A DNA stretch of 64,000 bases from positions 104,364,001 to 104,428,000 of the forward strand of contig CM075351.1 of NCBI GenBank assembly GCA_037693485.1, given 5' to 3'. Origin of the DNA: Kitagawia praeruptora. Lineage: Eukaryota > Streptophyta > Magnoliopsida > Apiales > Apiaceae. Positions within the stretch are counted from its first letter, which is position 1; each line of letters opens with the position of its first letter. Below, piece by piece: positions 1 to 11,269 of this stretch. The position numbers were made by a program, and so were the translations under genes. Below the pieces are notes generated by a model. It had not been told where the DNA came from and did no database searches. It saw only the letters and a list, made by a program, of their open reading frames with translations.

Positions 1-148
1 AACTAATTAACTTACAACCATTAAATAATTAAATCACAACTTACAACTAAAATGAAAATTAAATATTTACATCGAAATAAATGAATAAATAAATGACAGA
101 AAATGGTTGCCTTTCCGGATACAATTTCCCGCTAGAATCTCTCTCCCT

Positions 149-173
149 TCTCTCTCTCTCTCTCTCTCTCTCT
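149..173. repeat. (TC)n microsatellite
   Basis: An uninterrupted TC dinucleotide run, followed by a pyrimidine-rich and then GC-rich patch (about 175-300). The rest of 1-450 is AT-rich with no gene I can support. Two overlapping short reading frames here translate to low-complexity Leu/Ser and Pro/Arg strings and look like by-products of base composition. Confidence 0.9.
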
Positions 174-450
174 ACCACTCCACCCCGCTGCTGCATCTCT
201 TCCTCACTGCCTCACTTCGCCGGAGCTGCTGTCATGCCGCCGCGCATCACCACCGCCGGCCGCCGCCGCCGCGCGGTGGGGTCGCCTCCCCCCTCCCCTT
301 TGCTGCTGTTAATCATTGTTCCCCTCGACTGATGGGTGTGTGTTTTGTGGTGTTATTGGGCTTGGCCCAATATAATTATATAACTACACCTTATCCGGCC
401 CAAATACAACTCTTCTCATTCGCTTTTAAAACTAATACGTAACTTTCATA

Positions 451-960
451 AATCGAAATTAAATAGAAAGTTCGGAATATTAAACTTTTTATTTTCAAAA
501 TAAATAGTATAAAATTACGAGCATGCACATATTTTTAAAATATTTTTTGGATCAAAAGTGAATTAAATATGAATTTTCAAAGTTTTGATCCTTTAAATAC
601 AATAAAACTCTTAAAATCATTTTAAAATACTGAAACATCCAAATTAATTCACCCAACCATTTTAAAAACTAAATAATATTATAAAGATAATATTACAAAA
701 GATTTCATGATTTTTAAGCCCCCCGATAATTTTATAAAATTTACAGAGGATAGAAAATACATGATTTAAATATACTTAAATCCTCAAAAATACAAATAAA
801 AATATACTGACCTTCACCACTTATCCAAATCATCATATAAGCACATAAGAAAAAAAAAAAAATTCACATACGTTTCACCTTTTCAACAATGCTCACATAA
901 TAAAATTTCATAATTTATATTAAATAAATAATTCTAAATTCGAAATTTTCTAGGGCGTTA
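451..960 (-). repeat. LTR-like diverged repeat, copy A
   Basis: This block aligns by eye with 4597-5110. Shared landmarks in the same order are a stretch around TTTGGATCAAAA, AAATCATTTTAAAATA, a TTTCATGATTT stretch, and a final TCTAGGGCGTTATA (TCTAGGTCGTTATA in copy B). Read on the minus strand the block would begin TATAACGCCCTAGAA, which resembles the start of plant Gypsy LTRs. No PBS or PPT was found, so calling it an LTR is an inference; the repeat relationship itself is seen. Confidence 0.55.
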
Positions 961-2779
961 TAGTGATAGTAGGAAAGAATATGGCATAGCTCTCTGAAAG
1001 TAATAACAATGATCCTGGTATATGGACTTGACAGAGGATCAACTGATTAGAGAATAGCAATAGATATGTTGGAGATAATAAAACAATACTGGCATTTGAT
1101 AATGACTTGGCATAATTTGATAAATAAAGCAACAGTAGATATTTCAAAATCTTTGTAAAGCAATTGACATTTCAAGTGGTAAAACAATCTAATTTCACAG
1201 TAAAGTAAAAGTAATCATCACTTTAATAAAAACTGATTTGAGGTTTTATATCCCTTTTTAATAAGACAAAATGGGTGATCAGCCCATAAAGTCCCCCCCA
1301 TATCGGACACAAAGTCCCTTTGGGTATCAATCCTCTCATTAGGATTACTTGGGTTCCCAAGAGGCAACACATTGGCCTATAAATAAAAGTGTCGAACTGG
1401 ACAAACCAGAACTACACTGTAATACATAACCAGACGGAACCAGCATTACCCGTTCGCCCCATCTCTCCAATCATCAGGAATCCGTATATAAAAATATTTT
1501 TGATGGAATTCCTAACACTTTTAAAAAAATCTCTTTCGGAAAACACTTTTGAAAAAATTTTAAAATCTTGAAAACATTTTAGTACTCAAATCCTTTCAAA
1601 AACCTTTACCCTGAAGTACCTTCGACTCACTGATAACAGATCAGCCCAGTCTAAGTAGAATCAAAGCAGTTTTTTAGAAAACATTTCATTTTGATTTGCA
1701 ATGATAAAAGTCAAAGGGTTTGACACAGTATTCTGACATCAAGGAATAGAGGTACAAGTCTGAATCAACAAGATATAGGCTCAAATGGAATCAAAGCTTC
1801 GATAAGGGTATAAGGGAGCATTTCAAATCAAAGGTCAAAGATATAGGATAAGTCTTAGTTTGAAAACATTTGATCAAGTCATAAGGTTTTAGAATCTTTG
1901 ATAAAAGAAATCAAGTTTGTAAAACAGGGTTGAAGTCAAAACTGAGTTTTGATAAGTATTTTAAAATCGACATAGGGGATCCGGGTCACGGACGTAGGTT
2001 AACTTTTAAAAGTGGTTTATCGGTCAATCAATTAGGTTTGACTTTGGAAAGACTTTGGAAAGCAGTTAAAAAGAATTTAACAATAGGTATCAGGGTTATG
2101 GCTTAAGTATATGAAAGCAGGATATATAAACATGGCTCAACATGGTATAAAAATCTCAGGATTATGAACTTTCAAGAAGAGACTGAATTACTTGCCTTCG
2201 GTAGTATGCAACAGCAAACAGCTCAGCCTACTGGTACTCAACCTTAGCCTTTCCTTTATCGCTAGGGCCTACGTCCTTCAAATCTACATAAGCCATAATC
2301 ACTTTCTTAGCACACTATACTCCTAATACGACTCATCCTAATCTACCAAAACGATTCCTATATCGCATCACCACTTAATATATATATCACATACTTGTCG
2401 CTATTCAAGTAAGCACTTAACATATAGTAGTTAAGGCATGCAATTCATATAAGTCACTTAAGCACTTAACATATAAGGTTATCTTAACTTGTAATCAACT
2501 TACAAGAATATACTATAGGTTTTAATACTTATAATTCTGACGAAAATCGGGCAGAGTTTCCTTTGTAAAGAGGACTAGCCCGTCGGAATACAACCGACTC
2601 AAATACACTCAAACAGCCACTTAAGGCAACAATGGTTCAATATCATCACAACAATCTATTTTAACATAACTACTAACTTCAATTTACATAGACAACTTAA
2701 AGAGCTTTCCGAAATGATAAGAAACATAAAAAATGACGAAGTAATAAATTTAGAAACAATTAGAATGTGGACTTGTCAA

Positions 2780-3325
2780 AACATATTTTTCACAGCCCTG
2801 ACTAGTTCGAAAGATTACCAATTTTCAGTATAAATATGGACTCAAATGAAAAAGTGTAAAACGTAAAAGTTATAGAAAATTCCGAGACCTTTCCAGAATG
2901 GTAAGGCTCATAATATTTTAACAAATCTTCTATTAACTACGATTTTTCAAAGTTCAGGGATCAAAATCCCGAAGTCAATATCGCTGGTTACATAAACTTC
3001 TGAAAAACTCATATTTGAAAGCAAAATCTAAGAAAACTTAAAGAATGAAAGTTGTATATAATTAAATTATCTTTCCAGAAAATCTAGAATAAAAACATTC
3101 CGATTAATAGTGAATTAACTACGAATTGTCAAAGTTCAACAATCAGAATTCCGAAATCAAATAGACAGGTTCTACAAATCGCATAAAAACGCATACATGC
3201 AAGCAGAATCTCAGAAAACTTAAAACACGAAAGTTGAAGATAATTGAATTATCTTTCCAATGAAACTAGAATCAAAACAATCCGATACATAGTCAGTCCT
3301 CTACGAATTTTTCAACTTAAACAAA
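2780..3325. repeat. Diverged tandem repeat, 182-bp period
   Basis: Two independent landmarks recur at exactly 182 bp. CTACGA(A/T)TT...CAA is at 2937, 3119 and 3301; CTTTCCA(G/A) is at 2889, 3071 and 3253. The intervening sequence is alignable but diverged. The arrangement is three tandem units inside LTR-like DNA. No function is evident. Confidence 0.75.
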
Positions 3326-3518
3326 TTTATGTGTTCAATAAAATCATATTTTAGTTAAACCATTCATTTAATCCGAAACAAAAAATGAGATAAAATAATT
3401 TTTAAGGATCTTGATCTATACCCTTAATTCGGGAATGATAAAAGAAAGGAGATACTTGATTATTTTGTGCTTTGAATTTGAATAACTCCTTATATGAAAA
3501 ACCGAAACCGAAAATTCT

Positions 3519-3560
3519 TGTCCAAATACTCTTTTACATGAAACTAATAATGGAATGATG
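3519..3560 (+). repeat. 42-bp direct repeat, left copy
   Basis: A 42-bp sequence beginning TGTCCAAATACTC and ending GGAATGATG is repeated exactly at 4225-4266. The flanks differ on both sides, so the duplication is sharply bounded. The 664 bp between the copies include a polypyrimidine tract and a short repeat of a CGGCATGT motif. Confidence 0.9.
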
Positions 3561-4224
3561 ACATTAAAATATCGTGAAAGTACTAAAATTTTTATCCTCT
3601 CTCTATGAGAGTCGACATATTAAAAAGCCGCCGCCCCCCCTCCTCTTCTCCGTCCCTCCCTCCTCCCTCACCACCCACCACCCACCACCCACCACCCTCC
3701 TCCCTCATTCCACTCTCCGATCCTCCCCCAATCTTCTCCCCTTTTTCCAGTTTTCAAATAAAATCGAGTCAAAGCCAAACATCTTAGAATTTATTTCTCA
3801 GATCTATCTTGGTTTTGAGTCCGAATTCTCAAATAAAAAATACCTTTAGATTCAAATTCTCCTCCTTAACATCATACCAAGATTTGGTATCATTCCGAGG
3901 TCTTTGAATTTTTGGTTTTTGTCTCGCCTTTTGGCGTGTGTCTCTCCTTTTGGAGTGGTTTGAAGTTTTTATGTATTTAATTATTTATGTATCTCTATGT
4001 TCGTGGTTGGATCTGCTGAGAATAAATTTGTTGATGTCTTGGGGGATCTGTAAAGATTGCATCGAAGTTAGGACGGTGAAGATTATTGCAAGAGCTCACC
4101 ACTCACAATCAAAGATGGTTCATCATTTTTTGGAGGTTTTCACTTTCGGCATGTCTATAGCTGGTATCCGGCATGTAGATAGCTGGGGTGTTACTCATCC
4201 TTTGGGGGGTTTCCATGTTCGGCA

Positions 4225-4266
4225 TGTCCAAATACTCTTTTACATGAAACTAATAATGGAATGATG
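4225..4266 (+). repeat. 42-bp direct repeat, right copy
   Basis: Exact second copy of 3519-3560. It is too long to be an ordinary transposon target duplication. It more likely marks a recombination or repair event that inserted or duplicated the 664-bp block between the copies. Confidence 0.9.
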
Positions 4267-4596
4267 GAAAAAGGTGAAGAAATTGGGTTGGTGCCTTGGT
4301 GGGAGGGAGATGATGATTCGGTGGTTTAGGGGAAGAAGAGAGAACAAAAGAGTGAAGAGGATCAAAATGATAGAATATGAGAATGAGAGTTTTGATTGAT
4401 TTCTTTTTCTTTTTATTCTATTGGTGGACACATGTCACACATGCACACACTCTAGAGGTGACTCACCTCTTTGAGTCCTCCATCATGTGACATGTGTCAC
4501 ACATGCAAAATACTGAAGGGTAAATCGTCATTTGCAAATTATAGAATCTGATTTAACAATAAAAATAAAAAATTGATTTATTTGCCTTAAAAAAAA

Positions 4597-5110
4597 TCGA
4601 AATAAATTAAAAATTTTGGGGGGAAATAACTTTTAAAATTTGTAAATAAAATTAAGGAAATTACAGACCTCCCTATATATTTAAAATAATATTTGGATCA
4701 AAAAATGAATTTTATATGAATTTTTGAAATAAAGGTTCTTTAAAATAAATAAGCTTTTTAAATCATTTTAAAATATTAAAACACATAATTAAATATCCAC
4801 ACTAATTTTAAAAACTAAATCACATCTCAAAAATGATAATACAAAAAATTTCATGATTTAAATCGACTCCAATGATTTTATACGATTTTCGAAAGATTGA
4901 AATTGCACTTTAAAAATAGTTTTAATGTTCTAAAATATAAATAAAATTCCACAATCATATATGACACATATCAGTCATCATAGAATCACATAAACATGTT
5001 TTCACACATATCTTGATTTCACAAAATTATACTCATCATATAATTCACATATTTCCATATTTAACAATTAACTAAGCATTTATAAATTGCGAAAATTCTA
5101 GGTCGTTATA
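4597..5110 (-). repeat. LTR-like diverged repeat, copy B
   Basis: Diverged partner of 451-960, ending TCTAGGTCGTTATA immediately before the Copia relic that begins at about 5111. The abrupt change from non-coding AT-rich DNA to Copia coding homology at this point suggests that the LTR-like element inserted into, or recombined with, the relic. Its strand is inferred from the resemblance of the minus-strand start to Gypsy LTR termini. Confidence 0.55.
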
Positions 5111-7279
5111 GGGGGAGCTTTTACAAAATTGGCATCAACACTAAGAAGCAAAATAATAAGTATCTCTGTGAAGGTTAACTTGGAAAAAAGATGGGCTGTT
5201 CAAATTTATCTGAAGACCGGATTGACCATATTCATCACAATGCAACTTTTACAAAGTTTGCAGGCTAGAGTACTACAAGTCCTTGGAACATTGATGGTAA
5301 GGAATTCAATAGCCTTCAATGATAGTCTGTTAGCACAAGTTGAGAGGATGGTTGAAGACAAACTTCCAGAGGTGATTCACATTCCCTATGGTGTGTGCTA
5401 CAGAAAGATCACAAAGACATGAGCAAGAAGACTGAATTTCCTACCCTTGGACAAAGTTTCAGGACTAAGCACTGAGTCAATCATGATAATGCTGAAGAAA
5501 ATTCTCAAATCCAGTATCACCAGTGACAAGGTTAAAGCAATCAAAGATATTCACAAGCTATTGGCAAAAAGAGATGAGGATGTTAGCTCAATCATCAAAA
5601 AGCTGATTTCTGATGCCAATGCTAAAAGAGGTGAAAAAGGATGAAGATGCACCTATGATGATACTCTGGATGATGATGAGGATGTCATTGGAGGAAGTGG
5701 TAAATCTGGAGAAAACAGAAGTCATGGAGGAGAAGCCTCTGAGAATGTTGAAACACAAACTCAGAAGGATGGAACCCAAGAAGAGCAAGAAACTCCCAGT
5801 ACTGAAAAGAAAAATGTTGTCAATGATGAAGGGGAGTTAGAAATTCTTGAAACCTTGGAGGCAAGTATCTTGAGATTTGTGGTTGAATGCTTCAATGTAG
5901 AAAAAGATACTGTCAACAAGGATACTGTCGAAAAGGCTGGAGACACTCAAGTGAAAGATGATATCAAAGAGGACACTGTCGAAAGCCAAGTCAATGAAGC
6001 TATCAAAGATGATGTCATGGAAGATGCTATCAAGAGTCAACCTAAAGAAACTGTCAAAGTACGAAGGCTTGTCAAGAAATTCACGTTTAACAGAACTAAG
6101 ACTAGAGCACAAGCCTGGCGTGCAATCAAAAGAAAAGGGAAGACTATTGCAGCAGTAAAGAAAAAGAAGCATGGAGTAGCCTTGACATAGAAGCCCATTG
6201 GTAGAAGAAAAGTAAATAGTTTTGAACAATTGAAAAACAAGATCGATGGGTATATCATATTTGTTTCAGTGGTAAAGGACTCAGTCAATGGGAATGTGTC
6301 CAAGTATGTTCTCAAAGACAGTGATACTGAAGTCATAAGTGTGGAACCAGATATTACCATGGAAACAAACTCACATGTGATAAGCAAGAAGGACATCTCA
6401 CTTACAACTGTGAAAGTGAGAAGAAGAATTGATTTCTTCGTTCTGGAAAGGATGGTTACTCTCATGGAAGCTGACCAAGAGATTCATGGTGATATCTTAG
6501 AGCACATCAAAGAATACTATGCTAAGAGATATGCTGAATTCTATGAGAAGTATGGTGATTGGAGAGCACATGATGATGCAGATCTGGAAGTTAGCTCAGA
6601 TGGTGAGCCAATGCCTGATGTGGATCTCACAAAAGCCCATTGTCCCTTCACAAGGGTAGGCATGGTTGAATATGAGGCGGAACAAGCTTTTCAGACTACT
6701 AGAGCTAAATCATCCCAACCAACCAAACCTGTCAAACAATCTGCTGAAGATCTAGAAGCTCAACTGAAGGAATGTTACAAGAGGGTTAACAAACTAAACA
6801 GTGAGAAAGCAGATTATCAGCCCTGTATACTGGATAATCCTCTCAGAATCATTGATGGAAAAGAAGAAATCTATGTTGATAGCTTTCATTAGCTGAGGAC
6901 CAGTGTACTGAAGGATCTCTACTGGAAAGTTTTTGGATCATTTCATAAGCTCAAAATGCTAGTTGCTTGGGAACTAGAAGAAATCCTCGATAAACGAAGA
7001 GATGAATATCCAAAACTGGACAGAAAAAGGAGAGTATCTCTGAATGCTTTTCCTGGAAGGAGATTCAAGATCATCCAAGGAACTTTAAAGTTCAGAACAT
7101 TCATTTATGATTTTGAAACTTGGTTTGATCTGAAAGATGCTAAAGCATTTACTTCTCGAGCAATCAAAGAGTACATTGAAGACATTGAAGATGATGCTAG
7201 ATCTCCTGAAGAAAAAGCTTTAGTAGAAGACCTCAAGAAGGCACACATTGAAGCTCTCAGAATAGAGGGAAGAATCTGA
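5111..7279 (+). pseudogene. Third (env-position) ORF, C-terminal part, broken
   Basis: The product is the C-terminal part of the unnamed protein encoded downstream of pol in the complete Copia copy. Matching segments include KRWAVQIYLK with FITMQLL (KRWAVEVFLK in the other copy), then a Lys/Glu/Asp-rich middle with repeated KDTV/DTVE units, then LDNPLRI, KEEIYVDSF, LDRKRR and PGRRFKI, ending about residue RIEGRI. One main frame (5129, 5447, 5855, 6230, 6956) is interrupted by stops and by a frame excursion at about 5640-5840. Function is unknown. In Sireviruses this position is often called env-like, but no membrane segment is convincing here. Confidence 0.8.
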
Positions 7280-7486
7280 ACAACTGAAGACTGCTTAAAT
7301 CAAGTTAAGTAAAATCTCTGATCTGCTCATTCAATAGGAGTAATTGATTTGCAGTTAGTTCATTAGTTTCATGTTTTAGATTTTTCAACATTTATCAGAT
7401 ATGGTATTTTAACTATTCTGATCTGTGTTAGTTAAGTTGTCAGTATGTTTAATTGTAAATTTGTTGTTATTGTCCATAAAAACAAA

Positions 7487-7497
7487 TTGGGGGAGAT
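7487..7497 (+). other. Polypurine tract of the Copia relic
   Basis: TTGGGGGAGAT lies directly upstream of the relic 3' LTR. It is identical to the tract at 24501-24511 in the complete element, and the preceding TGTCCATAAAAACAAA is also shared. It would prime plus-strand DNA synthesis. Confidence 0.85.
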
Positions 7498-8564
7498 TGT
7501 TGGAATTTATGGGTGATAGCATAGAGACAACTTAACTATATATCCCTGTACTTAGTTTTTACTAAGTAGAACATACTGTCATAGCCAGAGTATGTTCTTG
7601 TAATCAAATAATTGCTGTCATGTAATAATTGTATGTCTTGGGAGAAGTTCATACATTTGTTCAAGCCTCAAGGAATACATCCAGAAGATAGCAAGAATAA
7701 AAGTTATTGTCATATTCTTGACAGTGAGGTTACAAGAAGACACATGTTGCAAGTCACGACAAAAGTTACATCTGACAACAACATTGGCTGATCGAAGCAT
7801 GGGACAACAACATTCTCATACATGACAGCAAGTCTGGAGTTCCGACAGCAACATTGGTGGGAGCTCATACTGTCAACCACGGAATATTCCTTTGACAGCA
7901 GACTTGGCGGTTAAGGTTACTGTCTCACTGAATTATTTGATTTGGGTACTTTTCTCAGTCAAAGCCCGTGACAGGTTTTATGTTCAAGAAACAGATTTGT
8001 TACAACACTCCATCGTTTATAGCAGACAACAAAGACTACGACAGAAGCTTGAGAGTTCAAAAGATAATGCTGGTCAATTCAAAGAGTATGATATATCCAC
8101 ATCTACTAGAATTGTATTAGCTAGAAATAGAAAGAATCTAGGTTGCTTTACATATAATGTTAACAATGTCTGTATAGCAATTTAGGAAAGTCACATGGAT
8201 GTGCAAATTGTAATGAGCTGCCACTTGAAAACGATAGCAGCTCAACACCCCATGCGATAGGGACAATAGAGTATCTTAGTCTACTTAGATACACATCTCT
8301 AATTCTTTTTGTATCACTTAGGGGATCAAAGAAACAACTTGTATCTCTCAAGGCAACGAAGCTGGAGAAATATTTTCTCTAGGTTGTAGCACCACTTCAC
8401 AAGATAAATAAAACATTTATTTTGTGAGAAATCTTGTTCCACTTATGTTTGCATATCTCAACTGATAACTTATAATCTTTATCCTTGTTGTTGTTTTAAA
8501 GATTGAATTTTATCAATATTGCATTCAACCCCCCCCCCCCTTCTGCAATACTCCGGGACCAAAA
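7498..8564 (+). repeat. 3' LTR of the Copia relic
   Basis: Starts TGTTGGAATTTATGGGTGAT and ends near GCAATACTCCGGGACCAAAA, paralleling the 1161-bp LTR of the complete element, though diverged. The terminal CA is lost. A cytosine run (about 8529-8540) has expanded where the complete element has six Cs. Many TGACAG/CTGTCA motifs are retained (for example about 7577, 7616, 7720, 7825, 7876). Confidence 0.85.
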
Positions 8565-8676
8565 AGAAGTAATCAAATAAGCACATGGTTGACAAGGGCT
8601 ACATGTAAACACCACAAAAAAATGGAAAATAAAAAAGAAAAAAAAAATTAAAATCCTAAGAAATCGTGACCTTACT
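8565..8676 (-). other. Distal remnant of the Athila/Tat-type leader
   Basis: Continuation, on the minus strand, of the untranslated leader at 9834-10245, separated from it by the solo LTR insertion. It is recognised by position only: the duplicated cctaa flanks the solo LTR, so the sequence on its two sides was once contiguous. The remainder of the element (gag, pol, other LTR) is absent. Confidence 0.5.
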
Positions 8677-8681
8677 CCTAA
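8677..8681. repeat. TSD (cctaa), left of solo LTR
   Basis: Five-base target-site duplication directly before the TG of the solo LTR, matched exactly by 9829-9833. Confidence 0.85.
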
Positions 8682-9828
8682 TGATAGGTCCATAATTCAT
8701 CATATTTTTAACACCTATTTTATGTCTGTTTCCGTAATTTTATTAATTAATAAATTGTTTTATTTTGTTTTGTAGGAAAATAAATAAAAACAGATTTCTA
8801 GCAGGAAAAGGTGCAAAAAGGGAAAGGAGGTGGAAAATTCTTGAAGTCAAAGAAATTGTAGGAAAAATCGATTACTTATCGGAGAAGAAAAGGAAATTGA
8901 AGAAATTATATTCAATATCAAATTTGTAATCGAAGACCCAAGTCCTATTATTTTTTCCTATATATATGGGGCTCCTCTCTTGTATTGGAGACACCACTTG
9001 AGACACCACTTTAGACACCAATTTTAGGCACCTAGAATTTTATAAGTTATTTTACTTTCGTTGTAGATTAGGTTTTTTTTGTTTTAAGCTGCACTTTATT
9101 TCGTCAATATATTATTTATATTTCTTCAAGTTGTTATTTGCTCGTTTGCTAAGTTCGTTGGATAGTTCAAGTCTTTTAATATTAATTATCTTGCTGCCAT
9201 TATAATAACTTTAGGCTGTTAAGTGAATTCGTGACCATATTACATTAAATATTGGTTTTGGTTAATTCGATTATTCATGTTTTGTTCATATTATGATATT
9301 GATTGTTTTGATAAATTTATAATCATGTCTAGCTAATTTTCTTGTCCTAGGATGAAGATGAAGTTAATTTAATTATTCTTGATTTCTTCTCGTTTCTATT
9401 AATTGATTCTCATAATTTTTCTTGGTGCTTAATTGATCGATTGACAAAGTGATTTTGATATATTATTGTTACTGGATTTGTTTTTCATAGCCTATGCTTG
9501 CTCTTTGAAGTTTTGATAGGTTATTGTTAGATAACAAGTTTCATAGTATATGCTTGTCTCGTTAATTGATATATCTTATTTGTGAAGAAAAGAGGATTGA
9601 TTTTAGGGCGAGTTGATATTAATTGTGATTGATTAATGGATTCGGATTCCTAGCTTTTCCATATTATTTGATAATCTTTGGTAATTAGGTTAATTAAATC
9701 TCATCTCAAATCTTATTGTCTAGTTCGCCTGAGTTAATTATTATGATTTTGAAAATTCATAGTCTCTGAGGATCGATCTGTGATTGCTACAACTAAACAC
9801 TGTACGCTTGCAGTTATTTTACACATCA
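8682..9828 (+). mobile_element. Solo LTR, Athila/Tat-type Gypsy family
   Basis: An 1147-bp LTR (starts TGATAGGTCC, ends TTTTACACATCA) flanked by a perfect 5-bp TSD, with no internal domain on either side: a solo LTR left by LTR-LTR recombination. It is homologous, in reverse orientation, to 10246-11153. Matching blocks include ACAGATCGATCCTCAGAGAC (compare 9766 and 10292 on opposite strands) and GGGCGAGTTGATATTAAT. A TATA-like TCCTATATATATGGGG (about 8949) lies upstream of a run of GACACCA repeats (about 8985-9025). Confidence 0.88.
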
Positions 9829-9833
9829 CCTAA
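9829..9833. repeat. TSD (cctaa), right of solo LTR
   Basis: Exact copy of 8677-8681 directly after the terminal CA of the solo LTR. It shows that the LTR inserted as a retrotransposon end and was not rearranged in place. Confidence 0.85.
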
Positions 9834-10221
9834 CAATAAGATACTACTAAAATTCACAACTCAAAAAGCATTCATCTTGACTAGCCAGGCAGGTGCAAGC
9901 ATTGCCAAGAGGCTAAACACCTTTCTAGACACTAATCCAAATTGGTTTTTAACAATTAATTAACTAACTAATATTTTTTGGCTTTTTTAAATATTTAATT
10001 TTTTTTTTGTGTTTTTTGAATAATGAGAAAGAAAAAAATAGAGAGAGGTGATACGGATACGGAATACCGAAAAGTGCTTCCAAAAATTTCAAAAGAGACA
10101 ATGATGCCTTCCAACGATCTTCTTGTCCAAACTTTTCTCCGCTTCACTATTCCCTAAAAATCAAAAGAAAACAAGAAACTAATCCAAAGAATTAATATCA
10201 GGGAGTGAAAAATACCAATAG
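9834..10221 (-). other. Untranslated leader of an Athila/Tat-type element
   Basis: Non-coding sequence downstream (minus strand) of the PBS. It has no reading frame of note. It lies between the minus-strand LTR and the solo LTR and is interpreted as the 5' leader before gag. gag itself is not present in the window. Confidence 0.6.
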
Positions 10222-10239
10222 TCCCCGGCAATAACGCCA
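10222..10239 (-). other. Primer binding site, tRNA-Asp type
   Basis: On the minus strand TGGCGTTATTGCCGGGGA begins six bases past the LTR end. It matches, with small differences, the complement of the 3' end of plant tRNA-Asp (TGGCGCCGTTGCCGGGGA), the usual PBS of Athila/Tat-group Gypsy elements. This fixes the orientation of the LTR at 10246-11153 and the lineage. Confidence 0.85.
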
Positions 10240-10245
10240 AAAATT

Positions 10246-11153
10246 TGATGTGTAGAATACTGCAAACGCACAGTTTTTAGTTGTAGTAATCACAGATCGA
10301 TCCTCAGAGACTATGATTTTTCAAAACCACTGAAGCGAACTAGACAATAAAGTCATAGTTAGCAAAGATTATCAAATAACATGGAAAACCTAGGAATCTG
10401 AATCCGTTAATCAATCACAATTAATATCAACTCGCCCTATAATCAACTCTCTTTTCTTCACAAATAACATATATCAATTAACGAGACAAGTTTCATATTA
10501 TCTAACAATAACCTATCAAAACTTCAAAGAACAAGTATAGGCTATGAAAAATAAATCCGATAACAATAATATATCAAAATCACTTTGTCAATCGATCAAT
10601 TAAGCATCAAGAAAAACATGAGAATCAACTAATTATAGGAACGAGAAGGAATCAAGAGTAATTAAATTAACTTCATCTTCATCCTAGGACAGGAGAATTA
10701 GCTAGACATGATATTGAAAAATGAACAAGAATTTAAAAGCATGAATTGAATAACATAAAAGTGTTTGAATAAAGCAAATAAAAATTATTTGTATCAAATA
10801 AAGGATAACTAAATCTACTCTTACTCCTAAATTGTGAACCTAAATTGGGGTTTGAATTGGTGTCTAAATTGTTATTTCAAATACAAGAGAGAAGGCCCAT
10901 CTTTATGGGAAAAAATATTGCGCTTGGATCATCGATTACAAATCAATTTCCTTTTTCTTCTTCAATAATTATTTGATTTTTCCTCCAATTCCTTTAACTT
11001 CAAGTATTTTCCATCTACGTACATTTTTGTACGTTTTCCCGCTTGAAATCTGAATTTATTTATTTTCTAATAAAATAAAATAAAACAATTTATTAAATAA
11101 TAAAATTATTAAAATGAATATAAAATAGATATTAAAAATATGATAACCTATCA
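10246..11153 (-). repeat. 5' LTR, Athila/Tat-type Gypsy, minus strand
   Basis: A 908-bp LTR, in minus reading TGATAGGTTATC... to ...TACACATCA, followed by a PBS. It is the same family as the solo LTR 8682-9828 but about 240 bp shorter. Only this LTR and the leader of the element remain. Together with the solo LTR it makes a large imperfect palindrome (arms about 0.9 kb, loop about 0.4 kb). Confidence 0.85.
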
Positions 11154-11249
11154 ATGGCTTTTCCAATACCCCGAATTGGGTTGTTGCTCGAAACATTCTT
11201 TTATATTTTTAAGATAAAAGGGCTGTTGCCCTTTTCCTTGTTCACTACT

Positions 11250-11257
11250 CTGCCTAC
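11250..11257. repeat. hAT target-site duplication, left
   Basis: ctgcctac directly before the hAT terminus. It matches the right flank ctgcttgc (28984-28991) at six of eight positions, consistent with an old 8-bp hAT TSD. Confidence 0.6.
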
Positions 11258-11269
11258 TAGGGGTGAACA
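11258..11269 (+). repeat. hAT left terminal inverted repeat
   Basis: TAGGGGTGAACA, identical to the reverse complement of 28972-28983. It is followed by GGGTTGGGCGGGTT-type subterminal sequence. Confidence 0.85.

Larger units (their letters stand above)
961..4596. other. Degenerate non-coding TE-like sequence
   Basis: AT-rich sequence between the two LTR-like repeats. No reading frame gives a recognisable protein. It contains a 182-bp periodic block (2780-3325), a polypyrimidine CCACCCA-type stretch (3640-3720), a 42-bp exact direct repeat, and near 4428-4506 two copies of a CACATGTCACACATGC-like motif. It may be the interior or LTR body of an old Gypsy element on the minus strand, but no primer site was seen. 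Confidence 0.45.
5111..8564 (+). mobile_element. 5'-truncated Sirevirus-like Copia relic
   Basis: The right-hand part of an older element related to the complete one at 11574-25672. In the same order it carries the last part of the third ORF, a short 3' UTR, an identical 11-bp polypurine tract and a complete-looking 3' LTR. gag, pol and the 5' LTR are missing; the element starts abruptly at the end of LTR-like copy B. It is clearly diverged from the complete copy at DNA and protein level, so it is a separate, older insertion. Confidence 0.85.

Noticed and set aside
93..442. Two overlapping plus-strand reading frames with a Leu/Ser-rich N-terminus that could suggest a signal peptide
   Set aside because: The composition follows from the TC microsatellite and a GC-rich patch. 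There is no conserved motif and both frames are equally open.
451..5110. Calling 451-5110 a complete Gypsy element with two LTRs
   Set aside because: The 0.5-kb repeats lack a visible PBS, PPT and TSD, and the interior shows no gag-pol, so only the repeat pair is claimed.
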